Origin: Fictibacillus phosphorivorans
GTDB lineage: Bacteria; Bacillota; Bacilli; Bacillales; Fictibacillaceae
Reading direction: 5' to 3'
Length of the DNA: 64,000 nucleotides
NCBI RefSeq assembly: GCF_001629705.1
Contig: NZ_CP015378.1
Location: 1,302,001-1,366,000 of the forward strand
The position numbers and the translations under genes were made by a program. The notes below the pieces were generated by a model. That model saw only the letters and a program-made list of their open reading frames with translations. It had not been told where the DNA came from and ran no database searches. Shown piece after piece: positions 59,358 to 64,000 of the stretch (position 1 is its first letter; the number at the start of each line of letters is the position of its first letter).

Positions 59358-59394
59358 TTGTGTATAACGTGAAGTTAGAAAAGGGGGAAGAAAC

Positions 59395-60900
59395 GTGGAT
59401 AAAAGGAAAAGAAAGTTTGAGATGCCAGATACGTTTGTTATCGTATTTTTTGTTGTAGCCTTAATGGCACTATTAACGTACGTCATTCCGGCAGGTCAAT
59501 TTGAAACGAAAGAAACAACGTATACGCAAGGCGGGGAAGAGCAAACGAAAACAGTTCTTGTTCCTGACAGCTTTTCTTATGTAAAAGGGGAGGACGGTGA
59601 GCCTGCTACTCAAGGTGTCAGCCTGTTTGAAGAAGGTGGCGGTGCTGGGTTCTTAAACTATATCTTTGAAGGCTTAGTTACTGGGGATAAGTGGGGATCG
59701 GCTGTTGGGGTTGTAGCGTTTATTCTTATTATTGGTGGCGCATTCGGAATTATTATGAAGACGCGTGCGATAGAAGATAGTATTTTAAAGATGATCGATC
59801 GTACAAAAGGAAAAGAAGTCCTTATTATTCCTATTATGTTCTTGTTATTCTCTTTAGGTGGAGCTGTTTTTGGAATGGGTGAAGAAGCCATTGCATTTGC
59901 GATGATTCTTGTACCAGTCGTAATTGCTCTTGGTTATGATGCGATTACAGCAGTTATGATTACATATGTTGCGACACAGATTGGATTTGCAACATCGTGG
60001 ATGAATCCGTTTGGTGTAGCGATTGCACAAGGAATTGCGGGAGTTCCAGTATTATCCGGTGCACCTTTCCGTATTGGTATGTGGGCATTCTTTACATTAG
60101 TGGGTATTGTTTATACATGGATATATGCTTCTAAAATTAGAAAAGATCCTAAACGTTCATTATCTTATGATTCCGATGCATACTTCCGAGAAGATTTTAA
60201 ACAAACGGATATTAAAGCTAACTTTGGAATAGGACATATCCTTATTCTTTTAACAATAGTAGCAGGGGTAATCTGGATTGTATGGGGCGTTGTTGAAAGA
60301 GCATACTACATTCCTGAGATTGCAACTCAATTTTTCACAATCGGTTTAGTTGCGGGTATAATTGGAGTAATCTTCAAATTAAATAACATGACAGTTAACG
60401 GTATATCTGATGGATTCAAACAAGGAGCTAGAGATATTCTCCCTGCAGCTCTCATAGTTGGTATGGCAAAAGGGGTTATTATCATGTTAGGTGGTGACAA
60501 CCCCGCTGAACCTTCCGTATTAAACACAATGCTTAATGCAGCTGGCGGTCTAGTTTCAGATGTACCTGTAGCAGTTTCTGCCTGGATCATGTATGTGTTC
60601 CAAGCTGTGTTCAACTTCTTTATCGTATCAGGTTCAGGTCAAGCCGCTCTTACTATGCCTTTGATGTCTCCGCTTGCTGACATGGCAGGGGTTACTAGAC
60701 AAGTGGCAGTACTTGCTTTTCAGCTTGGTGACGGATTTACTAACATGATTGTACCGACTTCCGGAGCATTGATGGGAACATTGGGAGCGGCACGTATCGA
60801 GTGGTCCAAATGGTTTAAATTCCAAATTAAGTTTCAGCTATTATTATTTATTTTAGCTTCTATAGTAATCATTACAGCAGTACTTATTGGTTTTAAATAA
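59395..60900 (+). CDS. YfcC-family transporter (putative basic amino acid or peptide antiporter)
   Basis: 501 residues with about twelve membrane segments, of the YfcC/ArgR-like ion transporter superfamily (MPDTFVIVFFVVALMALLTYVIPAGQF at the N-terminus; GMGEEAIAFAMILVPVV; the paired GNPAEPSVLNT-like and SGSGQAALTMPLMSPLAD segments). It probably moves amino acids or dipeptides across the cytoplasmic membrane. GTG 59395 with GGGGGAAG upstream. First gene of a sigma-54 operon with the isoaspartyl dipeptidase, suggesting uptake of the dipeptidase substrate. Confidence 0.85.
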   Translation: MDKRKRKFEMPDTFVIVFFVVALMALLTYVIPAGQFETKETTYTQGGEEQTKTVLVPDSFSYVKGEDGEPATQGVSLFEEGGGAGFLNYIFEGLVTGDKWGSAVGVVAFILIIGGAFGIIMKTRAIEDSILKMIDRTKGKEVLIIPIMFLLFSLGGAVFGMGEEAIAFAMILVPVVIALGYDAITAVMITYVATQIGFATSWMNPFGVAIAQGIAGVPVLSGAPFRIGMWAFFTLVGIVYTWIYASKIRKDPKRSLSYDSDAYFREDFKQTDIKANFGIGHILILLTIVAGVIWIVWGVVERAYYIPEIATQFFTIGLVAGIIGVIFKLNNMTVNGISDGFKQGARDILPAALIVGMAKGVIIMLGGDNPAEPSVLNTMLNAAGGLVSDVPVAVSAWIMYVFQAVFNFFIVSGSGQAALTMPLMSPLADMAGVTRQVAVLAFQLGDGFTNMIVPTSGALMGTLGAARIEWSKWFKFQIKFQLLLFILASIVIITAVLIGFK

Positions 60901-60935
60901 TCTATCTATCTTTTTAAAATAAAGGAATGATTCAC

Positions 60936-62108
60936 ATGTTTACACTTATAAAAGGCGGTGAGGTGTACGCACCTCAATATCTCGGAAAAAAAGACATCCT
61001 ACTCGCTGCCGGGAAAATTACCAACATCTCAGATCATATTGAATGGCCCGCACCAGCACTTGATATTCAAGTTATTGATGCAACAGGAAAAATCGTGGCA
61101 CCAGGTTTTATTGATGGACATGTTCATATTACTGGCGGTGGAGGAGAAGGTGGGTATAAAACGAGAACTCCTGAGATTTATCTGTCAGATGTAACGAAAG
61201 CTGGAGTTACAACAATCGTAGGTGTGATTGGTACAGACGGAACAGCTAGGACGATGACGAATCTAATCGCAAAAGCAAAAGCGCTTAAAGAAGAAGGAAT
61301 CTCGTGCTTTGTACACACCGGTTCCTATCAAGTTCCTGTTAAAACGTTAACAGGAAATATTGAAACAGACATCATGATGATTGATGAGATTATCGGTGTA
61401 GGTGAAATTGCGATTTCTGATCATCGCTCCAGCCAGCCGGACGCTCATGAACTGGCTAGACTTGCCTCCCAAGCAAGAGTTGGAGGCATGCTTTCAGGAA
61501 AATCAGGTGTTGTGAACATTCACCTTGGCGACAGCAAACGTATGTTATCTTTGATTGAAGAAGTTGTAGAAACGACCGATCTGCCTCTTTCTCAATTTTA
61601 TCCGACGCATATCAACCGTAATTCTTATTTGTTTGAAGCGGGAATTCAATATGCGAAAAAAGGCGGTATCGTAGATTTCACAACAAGTACGACGAAGCAA
61701 TTTTTAGAAGAAGGCGAAGTTAAATGCTCAATCGGGCTTAAGAGAATGTTAGATGCTGGAGTGGCAATCGAGCAAATCACGTTTACATCAGACGCACAAG
61801 GAAGTTTGCCTGCATTTAATGAATTTGGAGAATTTACGGGCTTGCGTATCGGCAAAGTGAACTCGCTGTTTGGTGAAGTGCGTGATGCTGTTCAATTAGA
61901 AGGGATTCCACTTCATGAGGCGTTGCAGACAATCACTTCTAATCCTGCCCGCATTTTAAAGCTTAAACAAAAAGGAAGACTGCAAGAAGGGCTGGATGCT
62001 GATCTTGTTCTGCTTAATGAAGATCTCAGCATTGATTCAGTTATCGCGTTGGGTCAAGTGATGGTTCTAGACGGAGAGGCTGTAATTAAGGGAACCTTTG
62101 AAGATTAA
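60936..62108 (+). CDS. iadA: isoaspartyl dipeptidase (beta-aspartyl peptidase)
   Basis: 390 residues of the amidohydrolase superfamily. FIDGHVHITGGGGEGG carries the first two zinc His and the Gly run typical of IadA; further ligands are in GEIAISDHRSS, VVNIHLGDS, YPTHINRN and the Asp in TFTSDAQGS. It releases isoaspartate from beta-linked dipeptides arising in damaged or wall-derived peptides. ATG 60936 has AAAGGA 9 nt upstream. It is 35 bp after the transporter gene, in the same sigma-54 operon. Confidence 0.92.
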   Translation: MFTLIKGGEVYAPQYLGKKDILLAAGKITNISDHIEWPAPALDIQVIDATGKIVAPGFIDGHVHITGGGGEGGYKTRTPEIYLSDVTKAGVTTIVGVIGTDGTARTMTNLIAKAKALKEEGISCFVHTGSYQVPVKTLTGNIETDIMMIDEIIGVGEIAISDHRSSQPDAHELARLASQARVGGMLSGKSGVVNIHLGDSKRMLSLIEEVVETTDLPLSQFYPTHINRNSYLFEAGIQYAKKGGIVDFTTSTTKQFLEEGEVKCSIGLKRMLDAGVAIEQITFTSDAQGSLPAFNEFGEFTGLRIGKVNSLFGEVRDAVQLEGIPLHEALQTITSNPARILKLKQKGRLQEGLDADLVLLNEDLSIDSVIALGQVMVLDGEAVIKGTFED

Positions 62109-62136
62109 AGGGAGCGATATTAACGCTTCCTTTTTC
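62107..62136 (+). terminator. rho-independent terminator after iadA
   Basis: AAAGGGAGCG pairs with CGCTTCCTTT, followed by Ts. Confidence 0.75.
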
Positions 62137-62204
62137 ACTTTCAACTTATGAAATATATGGTAAAATAGATAACATACATAATTTTCTTAAAAGGTGGCGA
62201 TCAT

Positions 62205-62660
62205 GTGGCAAAACAAGAAATTCCAACAACGTTAAGTCCTGAATTGTATGAACACCTGCAAGGCGAACAGCTTGTCCTCTTAGGGACCGTTGACGTGGAA
62301 ACAACAGCTCCATCTGTTAACGCAATATCATGGGTAAAGAGTTTGTCGAAAGAGAAGATTCGGTTTACGGTGACGAACAATTCACGCATCGTAACAAATA
62401 TTAAAGATAATCCACATGTGGTCCTTACAGTAGTTGGTCTTGAAACTGTGTATTCAATTAATGGAAAAGCGAACATACTGCAAGAAACCATGGAAGGTGT
62501 ACCATTAAAGCTTGCGAAGATCGAAGTAGACATCGATCAAGTGTTTGAAAGTATGTTCTGGGGTGCAAAGATCGTTCAAGAACCAGTATATGAAAAAACG
62601 TATAACGAAAAGAAAGCAAAAGAGTTAGATGTACAAGTATATGACGCTTTAATGAAATAA
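62205..62660 (+). CDS. pyridoxamine 5'-phosphate oxidase-like flavin-binding protein
   Basis: 151 residues, split-barrel flavoprotein fold (LVLLGTVDVETTAPSVNAISWV, IRFTVTNNSRIVTNIKDNPHVVLTVVG). Such small proteins bind FMN or F420-like cofactors; substrate unknown. The start is GTG 62205 with AAGGTGG upstream; an out-of-frame ATG at 62203 leads to a short dead end. Monocistronic between terminators. It is not a convincing HpaC. Confidence 0.82.
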   Translation: MAKQEIPTTLSPELYEHLQGEQLVLLGTVDVETTAPSVNAISWVKSLSKEKIRFTVTNNSRIVTNIKDNPHVVLTVVGLETVYSINGKANILQETMEGVPLKLAKIEVDIDQVFESMFWGAKIVQEPVYEKTYNEKKAKELDVQVYDALMK

Positions 62661-62691
62661 AGCTGACTTTTTCGCAACTAGAAGAAATGTA

Positions 62692-62727
62692 CAAACCGTC
62701 AAAACATTATGTTGTGGCGGTTTTTTG
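62692..62727 (+). terminator. rho-independent terminator
   Basis: AAACCGTCAAAAC faces GTTGTGGCGGTTT with mostly paired bases, followed by Ts. Confidence 0.65.
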
Positions 62728-62787
62728 GTTATTTTTTAAATTTGTGCAAGAAGAAAAGAGTGTCAGATCATAAAGGGGGAATCACAA

Positions 62788-63165
62788 ATGCCTATCCAGT
62801 ACCGATTGTTTCTCTTGTCGGGGCTTATTTCAATATTGGTCGGGATCTTACAGATCACGAGTCTTTTAGAAACGAAAGCGGATGGTTTGAGTGTTTGGGG
62901 GTATTTTCTTTTAATATGGGGGATTGTTGCATTTCTTTGTGCGTTAAACCGTTTTAAGATCGGGTGGATAAATAACTTAATAGCTACAATGGGAGCAGTT
63001 ATACATGGAGCGGTGGTTATGTACAGCCTCTTATTCCCGTTTGAAACGGTTACAAAAGGAATGTCGTACTTGTACCCGATCATGTCTTTCATCTCAGTAT
63101 GTTGCTGTGCGGTAATTCTAGGATTAAAAAGTGATAAAACACATTCAAAAATGATCAGCAAATAG
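62788..63165 (+). CDS. four-helix membrane protein, hypothetical
   Basis: 125 residues with four hydrophobic segments and no charged active-site pattern; a VCCCAV cluster lies in the last helix. AAAGGGGG lies before ATG 62788. Not recognised. It is followed after about 110 bp by the VTT-domain gene on the same strand. Confidence 0.7.
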   Translation: MPIQYRLFLLSGLISILVGILQITSLLETKADGLSVWGYFLLIWGIVAFLCALNRFKIGWINNLIATMGAVIHGAVVMYSLLFPFETVTKGMSYLYPIMSFISVCCCAVILGLKSDKTHSKMISK

Positions 63166-63276
63166 TGTGCTTTTTTACTTTATGATAAAATTAGATCATT
63201 AACTCCTTGTTAGTTGGTTTTAAACAAGGTAACTGTGGCTACGATGAGGGTATGAGGAAGAAAAGGAGAACGATTG

Positions 63277-63882
63277 ATGGACTGGCGAAACTGGGAACGC
63301 TATTTTACTGAAAAAAACATATTAGAGCTACTCGATCAATACAAAGATCTAGGTTTCTTGCCAGGAATATTGCTACCTATGCTCGAATCATTTTTGCCGA
63401 TTCTTCCACTTTTTATTTTTGTAGCGGGAAATGCAGCGGCATACGGATTTTGGTTAGGCTTTCTTTATTCGTGGATCGGGGTATGCGTAGGATCAATCAT
63501 TGTGTTTCTACTAGTACGACGTTTTGGACAGAAGCGATTCTTGAACTTTTTAAACAGACATACGAACACAACACGGATGCTAGGATGGGTTGAGAGGCAC
63601 GGCTTTGGTATGCTTTTTCTTATTTATTGTTTTCCGTTTACTCCATCTGCTCTTGTAAACGTAGTAGGCGGATTATCACGGATTAATACGAAAACCTTCT
63701 TGCTGGCGTTAACTCTAGGTAAATTGGTGATGATCGCGATCGTTTCATTTATCGGATATGACTTTGTTGATGTGTTGAAGAGTCCTTTAAAACTTGGAAT
63801 GATTGCTTTTGGTATATTCGTATTGTGGCTAGGTGGAAAAATTGTTGAATCCAGACTTAAAGAATCAGAGCACCGGGCGTGA
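63277..63882 (+). CDS. VTT-domain (TVP38/DedA-related) membrane protein
   Basis: 201 residues with five to six membrane segments. PMLESFLPILPLFIFVAGNAAAYGFWLGF and CFPFTPSALVNVVGGLSRI are the two halves of the VTT fold, similar to Bacillus YhjE. A role in lipid flipping or envelope balance is likely by family. ATG 63277 has AGGAG 8 nt upstream. Confidence 0.85.
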   Translation: MDWRNWERYFTEKNILELLDQYKDLGFLPGILLPMLESFLPILPLFIFVAGNAAAYGFWLGFLYSWIGVCVGSIIVFLLVRRFGQKRFLNFLNRHTNTTRMLGWVERHGFGMLFLIYCFPFTPSALVNVVGGLSRINTKTFLLALTLGKLVMIAIVSFIGYDFVDVLKSPLKLGMIAFGIFVLWLGGKIVESRLKESEHRA

Positions 63883-63905
63883 TAAAAGCGCTAGGTGCTT
63901 TTTTG
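63869..63905 (+). terminator. rho-independent terminator overlapping the VTT gene end
   Basis: AGCACCGGGCG pairs with CGCTAGGTGCT, followed by Ts; the left arm is in the last codons. Confidence 0.7.
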
Positions 63906-63963
63906 CTTTCACGAAGATCTTTTTCCTTGAATATAGTTAAAAAAGAGGAAGGGAGACTTTGTA

Positions 63964-64000
63964 TTGATTAAGATCAAGTCACAAAAGCAGATTGAAAAGA
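63964..64000 (+). CDS. start of a probable type I methionine aminopeptidase (cut by window end)
   Basis: TTG 63964 opens a frame reading MIKIKSQKQIEK to the window end, with AAGGGAG upstream. Methionine aminopeptidases commonly begin MIxIKSxxEIExM. Only twelve residues are visible, so this is tentative. Confidence 0.4.
   Translation, partial: MIKIKSQKQIEK

Noticed and set aside
62205..62660. The PNPOx-like gene as the missing HpaC
   Set aside because: It lacks the flavin reductase pattern and is separated from the hpa operon by another operon and terminators.

Overview
The window reads as the chromosome of an aerobic, spore-forming Bacillaceae bacterium. Low G+C, AGGAGG-type ribosome binding sites, a tricistronic GerA-type germinant receptor, an alpha/beta small acid-soluble spore protein with a sigma-G-like promoter, a YjcZ peptide, a cold shock protein and ComFB all agree. 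A Fictibacillus-like genus is a guess that the sequence alone cannot settle. No tRNA, rRNA, prophage, insertion sequence or CRISPR array was seen.

Layout. 1-1.4 kb: end of a 6-phosphogluconate dehydrogenase, a YkhA-type thioesterase and a candidate small RNA. 1.5-5.7 kb: germinant receptor operon with a small convergent membrane gene that may be its D subunit. 5.8-20.4 kb: SRAP protein, secreted nuclease, spore protein, EamA exporter, HAD phosphatase, SH3b amidase, patatin, an ABC-2 exporter, an EAL protein and an elongation-type PBP. 20.4-28.7 kb: two copies of a dispersed palindromic repeat (one carrying a nested second repeat), YjcZ, CopC-domain protein, a heterodimeric ABC exporter, a Zur-controlled zinc lipoprotein, a CBS protein, paired fluoride channels and a DedA protein. 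28.8-31.4 kb: two genes with an in-frame TGA exactly where their families carry a redox or metal-binding cysteine, next to a CuA-like cupredoxin lipoprotein. 31.4-37.3 kb: Fur-box-bearing siderophore uptake locus. 37.4-49.7 kb: housekeeping, small membrane and hypothetical genes. 50.4-56.8 kb: a GntR-led 4-hydroxyphenylacetate (homoprotocatechuate) meta-cleavage operon. 56.9-64 kb: a 13-copy perfect 20-bp tandem array, a sigma-54 activator with a divergent -24/-12 promoter driving a YfcC-family transporter and isoaspartyl dipeptidase, then small genes and the start of a probable methionine aminopeptidase.

Most notable. The HesB/IscA-like gene (29214-29495) and the thioredoxin-fold lipoprotein gene (30373-30888) are each open on both sides of one TGA. 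The TGA replaces a conserved cysteine (GMGUGGPKLG; UGLC). Each is followed about 21-25 nt later by a hairpin with a G near the start of its apical loop, as expected of a bacterial SECIS. They are best read as two selenoproteins within 1.7 kb, which predicts selA, selB, selC and selD elsewhere in the genome. The lipoprotein lies next to a CuA-motif cupredoxin, which suggests extracytoplasmic copper-site thiol chemistry.

Other systems. The hpa operon is compact (gaps 0-12 nt or overlaps). It carries HpaB, HpaD, HpaE, an FAH-family enzyme and a DapA-family aldolase in the slot of HpaI, but no HpaC, HpaF or HpaH is seen. Metal control is visible as Fur boxes at the siderophore locus and at two unexpected small genes, and a Zur box at the zinc lipoprotein.
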